Source: Spirochaetia bacterium 38H-sp (lineage in GTDB: Bacteria > Spirochaetota > Spirochaetia > Winmispirales > Winmispiraceae). From it: a DNA stretch of 64,000 bases. Location: contig JBCHKQ010000001.1 in assembly GCA_039023545.1 (NCBI GenBank), positions 558,001 through 622,000 on the forward strand. The letters are read 5' to 3'. Each line of letters begins with the position of its first letter. Within the stretch, counting starts at the first letter, position 1. Shown one piece after another: positions 52,769 through 62,406 of this stretch. Under the pieces are notes generated by a model. That model did not search any database. It was not told the DNA's origin and was given only the letters and a program-made list of their open reading frames with translations. The translations under genes and the position numbers were made by a program.

Positions 52769-53618
52769 CCGCATTCTCCGCAATCTTTTTTAGCACCTCA
52801 ATACGTCTCTCAAGTTGGCTTTTGGATTCAAACTTGAAAGACACAGAAAAAGCAGCCCCCTCAAAAAAATCAGGAGCCTCCAGGGCGACCCCACTCTTTG
52901 CCGTAAGATTTTTCCGTAACCTGGCAAAATCCCTCTGCATATCGGAAAGCATAGGAAATCGCATCCTCTTAACAGCCTCAAAAGGAGTAGAGGATGCAAG
53001 AATTTCGGTCATCTTCTCTATGGCAGACTCCTCGTCCCAGCCCTCTCTTACAAAACAATCCTTAAACCAGATTAAAATCTGCCTCCGCTCAGAAAAACTC
53101 AACCTCCCATCATAGAACCGAATAAGCCCAAGAACAGAATCCGGCAAGGAAGAAACATAAGATGCAGTTTTAATATCCACAAGATTATCTGCAACCATAG
53201 CCTTAAGAGAAGGCATAAGTTGAGAAAAAACCCCTATATGAGAAAAATCCTTCTTCCCAGGCTCTACAAGAGGTATTATTCTATCTACATACTCAAGAAT
53301 CCCGGCATCCCTGCAAAAAAAGAACAGTCTTTCCCGCTCTTCCCAAGAATATCTGCCAGCCCTTCCTTCGCAGGACAAAGCAAAAACAAGCAAATCAGCC
53401 GTATCCCCATCAATATCTATAGCTTCATGCTTCTCTGCACCCGCATTTACAAGCGCAGAAAAAAGCCCGTATCCCCATACAAGCTCATCGCCATGACACA
53501 CAAGAGGCGGTGCAAACCCCTTTTTCAAAAGAACATCGCTGACAGGCACATTACAAAAAAGCCTGGCAATAGGCGTATCACTTACAATATCACGCAAAAA
53601 AACAAGCTTCTTACTCAT
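52743..53618 (-). CDS. Unknown protein with ParB/Srx-like N-terminus
   Basis: A 291-residue soluble protein that I do not recognise with certainty. Residues ~30-85 (PPLVCHGDELVWGYGLFSALVNAG, DLLVFALSCEGR) have the order of a ParB N-terminal domain: a strand, a G(Y/E)R-like loop, a helix, and a strand. The normal GxRR nucleotide-binding motif is GYGLF here. The rest is mostly helical. It overlaps the SplB-like radical SAM gene by 26 bases, so the two probably act together. A DNA-related role is inference only. Confidence 0.55.
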   Translation of the reverse strand: MSKKLVFLRDIVSDTPIARLFCNVPVSDVLLKKGFAPPLVCHGDELVWGYGLFSALVNAGAEKHEAIDIDGDTADLLVFALSCEGRAGRYSWEERERLFFFCRDAGILEYVDRIIPLVEPGKKDFSHIGVFSQLMPSLKAMVADNLVDIKTASYVSSLPDSVLGLIRFYDGRLSFSERRQILIWFKDCFVREGWDEESAIEKMTEILASSTPFEAVKRMRFPMLSDMQRDFARLRKNLTAKSGVALEAPDFFEGAAFSVSFKFESKSQLERRIEVLKKIAENADELFSFLG

Positions 53619-53671
53619 ATGCAGATGATAACACAGCAGAAAAAATTATATAATAGCTCAGAAATAAAAAA

Positions 53672-53744
53672 ATACCGAACGGCCTTCCCGCGGCAAAATT
53701 ATAGAAATACAGGCAAGAATGCCGCGGCAAGACCTGCCTGCGGC
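53672..53744 (+). repeat. CGAACG repeat, long form, not at a gene end
   Basis: Head ATACCGAACG, a 15-bp stem with two mismatches (53681-53695/53720-53734, inner 8 bp CCGCGGCA perfect), a 24-base AT-rich loop, and tail TGCCTGCGGCA. Both neighbours are minus-strand genes, so it does not end a transcript in its own orientation. Confidence 0.83.
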
Positions 53745-53763
53745 ACAAAAAAGAAACAAGCCC

Positions 53764-55836
53764 TCACAACAAAGAAACAATCTTATCCCTTAATCCCTTA
53801 AGAGAATCAGCAAGCTTGGAAAGGTAAGAAGAATCAATAGCTGATAAACTATGACACATACTCAGCATATCGGAAACTGATTGCCTTATCTCTCCTACAA
53901 TCTCTTTGATCTTAGACACACTAGTATCGGATGGTCGTTCAGATCTCCTTTGTTCTTCAAGAGAAGAAATAGCCTGAGATATAAGCCTTGCTGGTCTTGT
54001 TGTATCTATCTTGAGCCTAGAACTAAAACTTGTTCTGCTGCGGATAACATTGTTAAGCTCGCCTATACTAGTAGAAATCTTCTTAGTATTCTCTGCTGTT
54101 GCAGCAGCAAGCTTTTTAACCTCGGAAGCAACCACAGCAAACCCTCTGCCGGCATCTCCAGCATGAGCCGCCTCTATGGCAGCATTGAGAGCAAGAATAT
54201 TAATCCTCTCCGATATATCCTCAATTGCATGAAGAAAATCATTGATATTGACAGTAGTAGAATATATTGTCTCTACCGTAGAAAAAGTCTCTTTACTATG
54301 AGCAGAAAGACTTTCCAGAAGATTGGAAGCCTCTTTTAATCTTGCAATACTCTCATCTGCAGAATTGATAAGCGGAATATCAAAAAAAACATCGCTGGAC
54401 AGACTTTCCATAAGCTTGTTTATCTTCTCAATCTGTAAACCAAGCCTAGTTTGTTCTGTTTTTACTGCAGTAATGGCAGACTCTATCTCCTCTATATCCT
54501 TTATCCTTTGCGATACAAAAGTAAGAGCCTCCTCTATCCCTTTTTTATGCTCTTCTGACAGCATACTGGTATGTTTATCCTCAGTATAGTCTATCTTATT
54601 TTGGACAATTGACTCCCTATATGTTGTTAATTCGGCTATACTTCCTTGCTGTTGCGTCTTTGAGTGAGTACTATCAAAGACATCAGTTTTCTTATCACCG
54701 TTTTCATCTTCTCTGTTTCCTTGAACCTGGTCATATTGAGTCTGTATAGAACTACTTTTTATTGTTTCCTTATTTTCTTCTTTATATCCTAGCTCTGTTT
54801 TTTCTGTTGGCATTTTATATTCTTTTTGATTCTTCCTGTCTGATATCAAAAGCATAAGAATAGCCATTATTATACTTGATAGAACAAGCAGTATAGGAAC
54901 ATATGTAGGCACTGCGACCGAGCTTACATTTATCAGCCTTGTTTTCTCAATACTAAGAACAGTGTATCCGTTTTTTGTATTTGCCTTTGCTATAACATAG
55001 ACATCAGAATCCTTTTTATAGACTGTACTTTCCTCCCTTGTAGAAAGGAAAGAAGAAACCTCTGACTCTGGTATGTTTTTTAACAATCCCTTATTATTAG
55101 CTTGTATAGTGTTATCTGGATTGACGATATAAAGATTGTTGGCAGAAGTCTGTTTGAGAATAGCTTCCATTGCCTTTTTTCTTCTTTCTGCCCATCTTTT
55201 TTCTTGTACATCCATATACTCCGATGTACCTATTGCCCAGCCCCAGTCTTCAAAAACACCTGCAATACCCAGTTTTTTTACCGGGTCACCACCTGACAAA
55301 TGAGGAAAATAGTATTCCACATAATAAGGATATTTATCCCTTGCTCCGTCTATGAGCTCCTTTATATATTTTTTTCCTTTTATGTCGGTAAGCTTTTCTC
55401 TGTTGAGACCTTCCTGCTCAGGATTAGGCGGATTTACCAGAGAAATATAGGAAAGAGAATCCGCAAAAAAATAGCCTTCTGAGTTGTATCTTAGGTTCCT
55501 AAGCCTGTCTTTTGCAATCTTCTGAGCCTGAGCTTTGCTTATATACCCGTTTTTTGCAAGCTCGGAATACGCTTTTAGAAATTCCAGAGCTATATCAAGT
55601 CTGTTTTCAAGTTCCTTTTTTATGATATTAAAATTTTCCTTTTCTTCTTCTATGGCAAAGTATTCAGCCGTATCTATGAGTGTGGCAGCTTTTTTTGCGG
55701 AAGACACAGCCAATTCTTCCGCTTCCTTTACCATACTGATATCATGAGAAGAAGAGCCTGTTCCAAGGTTTAAACTTATAAATATAACTACGCCAAGGTA
55801 TATAATTAGCAAAAACAATCTCGGAAGCTGTTTCAT
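53764..55836 (-). CDS. Methyl-accepting chemotaxis protein with Cache domain
   Basis: About 690 residues from [10 protein letters not shown] (55836), with GGGGAGA upstream. TM1 is about 5-24. A single-Cache-type sensor follows ([36 protein letters not shown]), with a second copy-like segment near 240-300. TM2 lies near 318-338. No HAMP is recognisable; instead there is a polar low-complexity linker of about 110 residues. The signalling tip is [37 protein letters not shown], but the flanking hairpin is short. It is transcribed toward a repeat copy and divergent from the hybrid kinase. Confidence 0.88.
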   Translation of the reverse strand: MKQLPRLFLLIIYLGVVIFISLNLGTGSSSHDISMVKEAEELAVSSAKKAATLIDTAEYFAIEEEKENFNIIKKELENRLDIALEFLKAYSELAKNGYISKAQAQKIAKDRLRNLRYNSEGYFFADSLSYISLVNPPNPEQEGLNREKLTDIKGKKYIKELIDGARDKYPYYVEYYFPHLSGGDPVKKLGIAGVFEDWGWAIGTSEYMDVQEKRWAERRKKAMEAILKQTSANNLYIVNPDNTIQANNKGLLKNIPESEVSSFLSTREESTVYKKDSDVYVIAKANTKNGYTVLSIEKTRLINVSSVAVPTYVPILLVLSSIIMAILMLLISDRKNQKEYKMPTEKTELGYKEENKETIKSSSIQTQYDQVQGNREDENGDKKTDVFDSTHSKTQQQGSIAELTTYRESIVQNKIDYTEDKHTSMLSEEHKKGIEEALTFVSQRIKDIEEIESAITAVKTEQTRLGLQIEKINKLMESLSSDVFFDIPLINSADESIARLKEASNLLESLSAHSKETFSTVETIYSTTVNINDFLHAIEDISERINILALNAAIEAAHAGDAGRGFAVVASEVKKLAAATAENTKKISTSIGELNNVIRSRTSFSSRLKIDTTRPARLISQAISSLEEQRRSERPSDTSVSKIKEIVGEIRQSVSDMLSMCHSLSAIDSSYLSKLADSLKGLRDKIVSLL

Positions 55837-55928
55837 ATCTCCCCCTATGTGTACTATACGGCAAGAAGAAGATGCCTGCAACAATATTTTTGTTGAATAA
55901 TCCTTCCGGCTAAACTAAACTGAATACG

Positions 55929-58685
55929 ATGTTACATGTGATTTTAAAAAAATTGCTTGTTGTTTTTATTTTTTTATCTGGATTTTCCATTCTATATGCT
56001 GATACAGAACATTTTCTTATCAATCTTAGCGGACAATGGCAGATAGAAGGCATGGATTTTAAGGTGGATAAACATTTTGTGGATATGCCAATTAGATATA
56101 AAATGCCCGTAGAAAAGGGCACCGTGATATTGAGAAAAAAGTTTATCGTTCCTTATGAGCTTGGCATTGAGAAACTATATCTTATGGTTGAGCGCCTTCC
56201 CGGTGCATATAAGTATTATTTTAACGGATATTATATAGGAGAAGAAGGAGGTTTCCCTCCTAAGTTTTTTCATTCTTACAGAGAGATATTTGTAAGATAT
56301 ATTCCTGTTGATTTTATAAATTGGGGCAGAGAGAATGAGCTTGTAATTATAGCTGCACAGGAGAAAAGTGAGATAAGAATATTCGATGTAGGTTTTATAA
56401 ACTCTGATAATGCCAAGTTTATAAAAAACATAAAAAACTTTCTTAATGTGAGGATTTACGGCTACTTTGGCTTTCTTACATTTTTTGTGGCTATATACTT
56501 TTTTGCCCATTACAGAAGCCCCGTAAAAATAACAGAAAAGAGAAGTTATCTGTTCTATTCTCTAAGCAATATTTTTATGAGTTACTATTTTTTTAGAATG
56601 TCCTATCCGTTTCCTTTTTTGCCACCTGTTTTCTCCTATACTTTGTCTAAGGCTGCGATTGTTCTTGCCTTTGCATATTTGCAGCTTTTCTATTTTGATT
56701 TTTTTTCTTTGAGAATAAACCCGAGGCTCAAACGCTTTATACTGTATTTTGCATGGTCAATTGTGGGAATTATGTTTTTTATAGCAAAGGATTATCAGCT
56801 TGCAGAGAGGGCATTTGCATTGGGGCTTGTGGCTTCCATGGCTTTTCTTATAGGGTATATTGCTGTATCCGTACATGCTGTACGCAGAAGACTGAGTGAG
56901 GCTACGGGGATGCTGCTAGGCACATCTGTGCTTGTTCTTTCTGCCATCCATGATATCGGCTATAAGGTTGCCGGAGTTCTGCCCGTATTATGGCTACAGG
57001 GGATAGGAGCCTTTGTCTTTGAGGTCTTTATCTTTTCCAACCTTGCTCTCAAAACAATGAGAATGAGAGCAGAAGTTGAGAACTTCTCCAGAAAAATAGA
57101 GCAGGAAGTTTCCCAGAGGACAGCGGATTTAAATAAGCTCAATGCTAAGCTCCAGCAGATAAGCCGCGAGAAGAGCCTGTTTATTGCCAACATAAGTCAT
57201 GAGATGCGTACTCCTCTCACATCCATTGTAGGCTATGCTGAGATGCTCAAGGACAAGGCGGATGGAGAAATCTCAAAAATAGCTGATATTGTTTTTAGAG
57301 AAGGTATTAAGCTTAGAGACCTTATCAATCAAGTGATGGATATTTCCAAGATAGAACAGGGGAGAATGGAGGTTGAGAAGAAAGTATTTTCTCCCAAGGA
57401 AACCGCAAATATGATTAAAGAATCGCTTGATATTGCAGCCAGAAAGAAGCATGTGGAGCTCAGGTTACAACTGCCTGATTCCTGTCCGGATTGGATAAAA
57501 GGAGACGAAGTAAAATTTGAGCATGTCCTCAGAAACCTTGTTTCCAATGCTGTAAAGTTTACAGAAAACGGTCATGTTGATATTAAAATGTTTGTAAAAG
57601 ATAATACCGAGAACATCCTCTTTGTCGAGGTAGAGGATACGGGCTACGGTATACCAGAAGATAAGCTGGAAAAGATTTTTCTGCCTTTTGAACAGGCTGA
57701 CAATTCTACCACACGACGCTTTGGCGGGTCAGGCCTGGGCCTATATATTGTAAAAGAATACGTCAAGCTTATGGGGGGAGATGTTTCCATAGAAAGTACT
57801 GTTGGTAAGGGAACGAGGGCCGTTTTCTATATCCCGTATGCTGAGGCAGACTATGCCGAGCATCCTCATACTACTGAAGAAACTATTGATATCAATGATG
57901 TAAATCTGGATGGAGTCTCTGTCCTCTTTGCAGATGACTATCCTCAGAATCAGGAGCTTGTGAGTACATTTTTGACCGACGCGGGCGCAAGGGTTGATAT
58001 TGCTTCCGACGGTGCAAAAGCAGTCAACATGGTTTTGGCACAACAGTATGATATTGTTCTTATGGATATACATATGCCTACTATGGATGGACTTGAGGCC
58101 ACAAGGCGGATAAGAGCCAGAGGTCTAGTATCCATACCCATCATTGCTATCACTGCTGATACCTATAAAGAAGATGTTGACAGGTTTATGGCAGCAGGGA
58201 TGTCTGGAGTTCTTCCAAAACCTATAAGGAAAAAAGAGCTTCTGAGCCTTGTAAACGATATTGTAAAAAACAGAAAACTGTCACAGGAAGAAACACGCTT
58301 CTCTGATAGCAGTATTAGTGATTATGGAGATGATATTTATGGCGGCCTTGTATCTTTTGTAGAGGAATTTGGCGAGATGAAGCAGAAAGCACTAGAAATC
58401 CTGTCTGGATTTATTGATGAGTGCGATAATCAATGGAAGAGAATAGATGCCGCATGGGAAAAACGCGATTGGACTAGCTTTCACAGAGAGGTTCACTCCT
58501 TAAAAGGCGGAGCTGCCAATGTTTATGCCGAGGCTCTAAGAAGAGCGGCTCTTGAGGTGGAAAAAGCCGCAAAGGCACATCTTGAGGATGGAATGGAAAG
58601 CCGACTGGATTCTCTCAGAAGCGTCTATGCAGAATTTAAAGCTGCTGTTACGGATTTTCTTGATATGAGGGGATACAACAAATAG
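55929..58685 (+). CDS. Hybrid sensor kinase with 7TM sensor, receiver and Hpt domains
   Basis: A 918-residue multidomain kinase. A signal segment (1-25) is followed by an extracellular beta-rich domain (25-160) that looks like 7TMR-DISM-associated, sugar-binding-like folds (GTVILRKKFIVP, GAYKYYFNGYYIG). Seven transmembrane helices span 175-390. A coiled coil leads to HisKA (IANISHEMRTPLTSIVGYAEML), ATPase (NLVSNAVKFTENG, DTGYGIPEDKL, GSGLGLYIVKEY), receiver (VLFADDYPQNQ, phospho-Asp in VLMDIHMP), and Hpt (REVHSLKGGAAN). An internal phosphorelay is expected; the output regulator is not encoded nearby. Confidence 0.93.
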   Translation: MLHVILKKLLVVFIFLSGFSILYADTEHFLINLSGQWQIEGMDFKVDKHFVDMPIRYKMPVEKGTVILRKKFIVPYELGIEKLYLMVERLPGAYKYYFNGYYIGEEGGFPPKFFHSYREIFVRYIPVDFINWGRENELVIIAAQEKSEIRIFDVGFINSDNAKFIKNIKNFLNVRIYGYFGFLTFFVAIYFFAHYRSPVKITEKRSYLFYSLSNIFMSYYFFRMSYPFPFLPPVFSYTLSKAAIVLAFAYLQLFYFDFFSLRINPRLKRFILYFAWSIVGIMFFIAKDYQLAERAFALGLVASMAFLIGYIAVSVHAVRRRLSEATGMLLGTSVLVLSAIHDIGYKVAGVLPVLWLQGIGAFVFEVFIFSNLALKTMRMRAEVENFSRKIEQEVSQRTADLNKLNAKLQQISREKSLFIANISHEMRTPLTSIVGYAEMLKDKADGEISKIADIVFREGIKLRDLINQVMDISKIEQGRMEVEKKVFSPKETANMIKESLDIAARKKHVELRLQLPDSCPDWIKGDEVKFEHVLRNLVSNAVKFTENGHVDIKMFVKDNTENILFVEVEDTGYGIPEDKLEKIFLPFEQADNSTTRRFGGSGLGLYIVKEYVKLMGGDVSIESTVGKGTRAVFYIPYAEADYAEHPHTTEETIDINDVNLDGVSVLFADDYPQNQELVSTFLTDAGARVDIASDGAKAVNMVLAQQYDIVLMDIHMPTMDGLEATRRIRARGLVSIPIIAITADTYKEDVDRFMAAGMSGVLPKPIRKKELLSLVNDIVKNRKLSQEETRFSDSSISDYGDDIYGGLVSFVEEFGEMKQKALEILSGFIDECDNQWKRIDAAWEKRDWTSFHREVHSLKGGAANVYAEALRRAALEVEKAAKAHLEDGMESRLDSLRSVYAEFKAAVTDFLDMRGYNK

Positions 58686-58696
58686 TGTAATATTTT

Positions 58697-58742
58697 ATAC
58701 CGAACGCACAGCCCGCTGCGCGGGCTGTGCTGCCATCCGGCG
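58697..58742 (+). repeat. CGAACG repeat, long form
   Basis: Head ATACCGAACG, perfect 11-bp stem GCACAGCCCGC/GCGGGCTGTGC (58706-58716/58720-58730) and tail TGCCATCCGGCGG. It follows the hybrid kinase stop by 11 bases in the same orientation. Confidence 0.87.
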
Positions 58743-58781
58743 GAGAATGACTGGGCTAATTATTTCCTTGATGATGCCTTG

Positions 58782-58820
58782 TGCCGAGGCAGGCCTTGCT
58801 GTGGCAAGGCCGTTCGATAT
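58782..58820 (-). repeat. CGAACG repeat, long form
   Basis: On the minus strand: head ATATCGAACG, 8-bp stem GGCCTTGC/GCAAGGCC (58804-58811 with 58792-58799) and tail TGCCTCGGCA. It follows the minus-strand gene at 58836 and faces the copy at 58697, as 47094 faces 47015. Confidence 0.85.
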
Positions 58821-58835
58821 AATTTATTTTATTAT

Positions 58836-59423
58836 TTATATTCCAAGTAGTTGTTTTAGTTCTTTTCTAATTTGCTGCATATGCTGCTGATATTGTTCTT
58901 CTATAGGTGCTAGATTTTGCCTGATTATTGCCTGGTATTCTGGATCTGCTTCTGGTGAGATTTTTACTTCTCTACCAAGTTGTTGGGATAACTGGGCTTC
59001 TTTTTCTCTTAGTCTGCCTGAATATTGTTGTTTTATTGCTTGTCTGTATTGCTCTACTGTTTTTAAATATTGCGTGAAGAATTGTGTTAGTTGTTGTTCT
59101 ACTGCAGGAATCATATCGGCTTGTGCTGCTATTGGTTTTAAGGCTTTGAGCAGTGTGGAGAGTTGTTGCAGGTCTTCTTTTTCTTGTGGTAGCTTGAGGT
59201 TGCCAATAATTGTGTCTGCAAATCCTTTTTTTACCCAATTAGATTGTTTCCCTTTATATTTTTTTAGTTCTTTTTTTATGTCCGCTTCTTCTCCGGAGAG
59301 TATTTTTGCCGCAAGTTGTTTGCCTTCTGTTATGTATTGGCTTTCTTCTAGTTTTTCTTTGTCGGGTTTTATTGATGCAGCCCGCTCCAGGGCTTTTTCT
59401 AATGCTGATTTTATTTCTCCCAT
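58836..59423 (-). CDS. Coiled-coil protein of unknown function
   Basis: About 195 residues (ATG 59423; 59429 is also possible, and neither has a clear ribosome site). It is almost entirely helical and charged, with an opening MGEIKSALEKALERAASI that I associate with a short spirochaete family (DUF6657-like, unverified). The C-terminal third is Gln-rich (QYRQAIKQQY, QQLGREVKIS, EEQYQQHMQQIRKELKQLL). It has no signal peptide or membrane segment. It is the last gene of the minus-strand group that begins at 61601. Confidence 0.65.
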   Translation of the reverse strand: MGEIKSALEKALERAASIKPDKEKLEESQYITEGKQLAAKILSGEEADIKKELKKYKGKQSNWVKKGFADTIIGNLKLPQEKEDLQQLSTLLKALKPIAAQADMIPAVEQQLTQFFTQYLKTVEQYRQAIKQQYSGRLREKEAQLSQQLGREVKISPEADPEYQAIIRQNLAPIEEQYQQHMQQIRKELKQLLGI

Positions 59424-59466
59424 GTACATAAAAATGATGCTTTTCTATGCTTGTGTCAATACCTGC

Positions 59467-60000
59467 TTATGCTGTGATTATAATGTCCATTGCTATGTCG
59501 TGTTTTTCTGATGGGATTTCTTTTGTTAGCTGAGTGCTGTAGCATACTCCTATTTTTATGCAGTCTGGAGGAAGGGAGGAGAGTAGTCTGTCATAGTAGC
59601 CTCCTCCCCTGCCGAGTCTTTTTTTATTGTTGTCAAATGCTACGCCGGGGACTAGTATTAGCTCTGGCAGAATGGATTCTTTTGCAGTATTTTTTGGCTG
59701 CAGAAATCCCAAGCTGTGACGTACAAGGGGTACATCCTGCTTGTAAAGAACAAGTTCTATCGTGTTGTTTTCTATTACAGGAAGTAGAATTCTTTTTTTT
59801 GTTTTTACTGCTTCTTCCATAAGAAGCCGTATGTCAGGTTCTGTTTTCAGTGGCATGTATAGCGCTATTGTTTTTGCTTTTTTCCAGATATTGCTTTGTT
59901 TTATTTTGTTGCAGATTATGAGACTCTGTCTTTTTTTTTCCTCTGTGGCAAGAGCTTTTGTTTCTGATAATATTATACCTCTTAGTTCTTGCTTAGTCAT
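59467..60000 (-). CDS. 5-formyltetrahydrofolate cyclo-ligase
   Basis: A 177-residue enzyme converting 5-formyl-THF to 5,10-methenyl-THF with ATP. The family blocks are in order: an N-terminal MTKQELRGIILSETKAL, ALYMPLKTEPDIRLLM, ILPELILVPGVAFDNNKKRLGRGGGYYDRLL (the GRGGGYYDR loop is diagnostic) and KIGVCYSTQL. It overlaps the RidA gene by 8 bases. Confidence 0.94.
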   Translation of the reverse strand: MTKQELRGIILSETKALATEEKKRQSLIICNKIKQSNIWKKAKTIALYMPLKTEPDIRLLMEEAVKTKKRILLPVIENNTIELVLYKQDVPLVRHSLGFLQPKNTAKESILPELILVPGVAFDNNKKRLGRGGGYYDRLLSSLPPDCIKIGVCYSTQLTKEIPSEKHDIAMDIIITA

Positions 60001-60370
60001 TTTTTACTGCTATGCAGTCTATCTCTACTCTTGCACCGGCAGGCAACTCCTTTACAGCGACAGTTGATCTTGCTGGTTTGTGAGAAAAATAGCTTGCATA
60101 TATCTCATTGATTTTTGAAAAATCCGACATATTTGTCAGGTATATTGTGCATTTTACTGTATCTGTAATAGCGAATCCTGCGGCTTCTATCACGGTTTTG
60201 AGATTTTCTAGAGTTTGTGTTGCTTCTTCTTCTATGGTTGTGTTTTTTATCTTGCCTGTTTCTGGGGATATCCCTATCTGTCCGGAGCAGTAGAGCGTGT
60301 TACCTATTTTTATTGCTTGGCTATAAGGTCCTATCGCTTCTGGTGCATTTTTTGTATGTATTTTTCTCAT
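59993..60370 (-). CDS. RidA family enamine/imine deaminase
   Basis: A 125-residue RidA homologue of normal length. It hydrolyses reactive 2-aminoacrylate-type intermediates released by PLP enzymes. Family blocks are NAPEAIGPYSQAIKIGNTLYCSGQIG, the tail RSTVAVKELPAGARVEIDCIAV with the conserved Arg and Glu, and TVKCTIYLTNMSDF. It precedes and overlaps the 5-FTHF cyclo-ligase gene. Confidence 0.94.
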   Translation of the reverse strand: MRKIHTKNAPEAIGPYSQAIKIGNTLYCSGQIGISPETGKIKNTTIEEEATQTLENLKTVIEAAGFAITDTVKCTIYLTNMSDFSKINEIYASYFSHKPARSTVAVKELPAGARVEIDCIAVKND

Positions 60371-60400
60371 GCTTACTCCTTAATTATTTATATTATTTTA

Positions 60401-61036
60401 TTAGAGGCCTGATTCTTCTCCCAGCATTACTATGTGGATGCGTCCTTCTGGTACGGATCTTCTTGTTATGACCGTATGACTGCATATGCTATCCTGACCG
60501 AGGCAGTCCCTGCATATAGTTTCCTTTGTACAGGGTGTTTTTTTGTGAAGCCTTATTGCATTGAGTGGAGCTGCCGTGTTTTTAAGCCTTGCCATTGCTT
60601 CTTCTAAAGTAGATGTTATCTTGTTGTATCCTGTTATTATTATCACCTTGCGGGGACCGTAGATGAGTGCTGCAAGCCTGTTGCCTCTGCCGTCTATGTT
60701 TACAAGTTGTCCGTCCAGGCTTATTGCACTTGTACTCATAAGATAGAAATCTGCAGATAGTGCTTTGTGGTATATTTCTTCTATTTCTTCCGGACTTTCT
60801 GCCTGCTCTCTGTCCAGAATATTGTAGTTTCCATTCCTCAGCAGCTCTTTTATCCCTGTTTCTTCCAGTGTTACAGATCCACCCCAAGAAACAATACTGT
60901 TTTCTTCTATTATTTCTTTTATATGTATGTGCAATTCTTCTGTTGTGCTGGCAAAGAAAAAGCCAAATCCTCGTTTTCTAAGATTTTTTTCCAGGATTTT
61001 TATCCTGTTATTAATGAAACTCGCATATATTTTCAT
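60401..61036 (-). CDS. LUD-domain protein (LutC/YkgG-like)
   Basis: A 211-residue LUD (DUF162) protein. Diagnostic segments are NSIVSWGGSVTLEETGI, ADFYLMSTSAISLDGQLVNIDGRGNRLAALIYGPRKVIIITGYNKI (shown in part). A cysteine set TPCTKETICRDCLGQDSIC near the C-terminus could bind metal. LutC-like subunits take part in lactate oxidation, but LutA and LutB partners are absent here. Stand-alone LUD proteins of this form are common in anaerobes without a proven role. Confidence 0.85.
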   Translation of the reverse strand: MKIYASFINNRIKILEKNLRKRGFGFFFASTTEELHIHIKEIIEENSIVSWGGSVTLEETGIKELLRNGNYNILDREQAESPEEIEEIYHKALSADFYLMSTSAISLDGQLVNIDGRGNRLAALIYGPRKVIIITGYNKITSTLEEAMARLKNTAAPLNAIRLHKKTPCTKETICRDCLGQDSICSHTVITRRSVPEGRIHIVMLGEESGL

Positions 61037-61076
61037 ATGAGAAATGATAGCAGAGCTTTTTTTTTATGCCAATGGC

Positions 61077-61601
61077 TTAGTGTTTATGCGCTACGTTTTC
61101 TTGGGAAGCTGCAATCTTTGATTGGAGTGCTTTGAGAAGAGGCAGAAAGCTTTCTTTTAGCTGGGGTGCTGCCTTGATTAAGCACTCATGGGCGTCTTTT
61201 ATATACCATGCTGCAAGCTTGTTCTTATCTATCTGAGGAAGATTATTGCACACATGCTTCTTAATTTGTGCAAGTAAATCGTTGGTAAAGTGGTTAAAGT
61301 AGTCGTAAAGATGCATTTCCCTGAGTATACGGGCAGATTCTTTATTGATGTTGGCAATAAAAAAGCTTCCTCCATGGGCTTTCATCCATGAACGAAGCTT
61401 TAAAAAGGTTCCTATTGTTGTGCTGTCCATATACTCTGTTGAACTTAAGTCAACAAGCAGCATTCTGGGCTGTTTTTCTTGCAGAAGTTTTTCTGCGTAT
61501 TTATACATGGAGTAGGCATCTTGTGCTCTTATTGTTTTTGGCAGAAAAAATATCAGTTCTTCATCTTCCAGTATATACTGGATTATCTCTAATTTCTCCA
61601 T
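61077..61601 (-). CDS. STAS-domain protein
   Basis: A 174-residue protein. Residues ~8-105 form a STAS domain like anti-sigma-factor antagonists: an acidic N-terminal strand, then RMLLVDLSSTEYMDSTTIGTFLKLRSWMK, where the Ser/Thr after Asp (MDST) is the usual phosphorylation site, and GGSFFIANINKESARIL. About 65 helical residues follow. It probably binds a serine kinase/anti-sigma partner. No such gene is adjacent. It heads the minus-strand gene group. Confidence 0.85.
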   Translation of the reverse strand: MEKLEIIQYILEDEELIFFLPKTIRAQDAYSMYKYAEKLLQEKQPRMLLVDLSSTEYMDSTTIGTFLKLRSWMKAHGGSFFIANINKESARILREMHLYDYFNHFTNDLLAQIKKHVCNNLPQIDKNKLAAWYIKDAHECLIKAAPQLKESFLPLLKALQSKIAASQENVAHKH

Positions 61602-61775
61602 AATCTCTACTAAAAATATACTACTGTTTTTTGGAAAAATCCATTATCAATATTTATACGTGAAACATGATTTTTATGCAATCATTTTGCATATAAAAAT
61701 GTAACATTTGTCTTTAAAATTTGTTTATTTTATTATACCTCCTCTACGGATCCCTCCTTGTGATTATGGGCAGTC

Positions 61776-62336
61776 TTAGCAAGCAGGCTGCCCTTTGTTT
61801 TGTCTGAGCCCTTTGTGTTTGTGAGCGGTTTTTTGCCATTCTATTCTCCAGCTTATGGAGGAAAAAGGTCTTGCAGGATTATATATCTCTATTGTGGCAA
61901 GAAAAAGAAGAGGGGCTTTTGTTCTTATTTGTGTTATTAGCTCTTCTTCTTTAAGTTTTTTTACAGCTTCTTCTGCTTGAGTTTCTGTCTCTGCCTCGGC
62001 GAGAAATAAAGATGAGCAGGGTATCTTGAAAAAAAGAGAGGAGGTTTCTGGCTGATCTATGGTAAAGTTTATCCAGGCATCCTGTGGCGAGCCTGTTAGA
62101 ACTATTGTTTTGCCGATATTTATAATCTCTTCTGCTTTCCACTCGTAATAAGGACAATCTCTAAGTTCTTCTAGCCTGTGTTTCTCTATGATGTCTGTTT
62201 TGGAATATATCGGGAAAAATGGAAAAAACAGTCTGGCTGTTGTTATTTTTGTTTTTTTGTATAATTTTTCTCTTAGTTTTTCTGTTTTTGCTTCTATATT
62301 ACCGGGTAGCCGTATGCCCGCAAGCTGTATTTTCAT
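61776..62336 (-). CDS. Protein of unknown function
   Basis: A 186-residue protein that I do not recognise. It has no signal peptide or transmembrane helix. It alternates hydrophobic strands with charged helices (TARLFFPFFPIYSKTDIIEKHRLEEL, KTIVLTGSPQDAWINFTIDQP, LFLATIEIYNPARPF), suggesting a compact alpha/beta protein. The coding end overlaps a weak inverted repeat GGGCAG/CTGCCC (61766-61791). It is divergent from the gene at 62407, with 70 bases between. Confidence 0.6.
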   Translation of the reverse strand: MKIQLAGIRLPGNIEAKTEKLREKLYKKTKITTARLFFPFFPIYSKTDIIEKHRLEELRDCPYYEWKAEEIINIGKTIVLTGSPQDAWINFTIDQPETSSLFFKIPCSSLFLAEAETETQAEEAVKKLKEEELITQIRTKAPLLFLATIEIYNPARPFSSISWRIEWQKTAHKHKGLRQNKGQPAC

Positions 62337-62406
62337 GGTAACTCCATTTTAAAATACTGGTTTTTATGGTAATATTGTTTTATAATCTTGGCAATGAGGA
62401 GGATGT

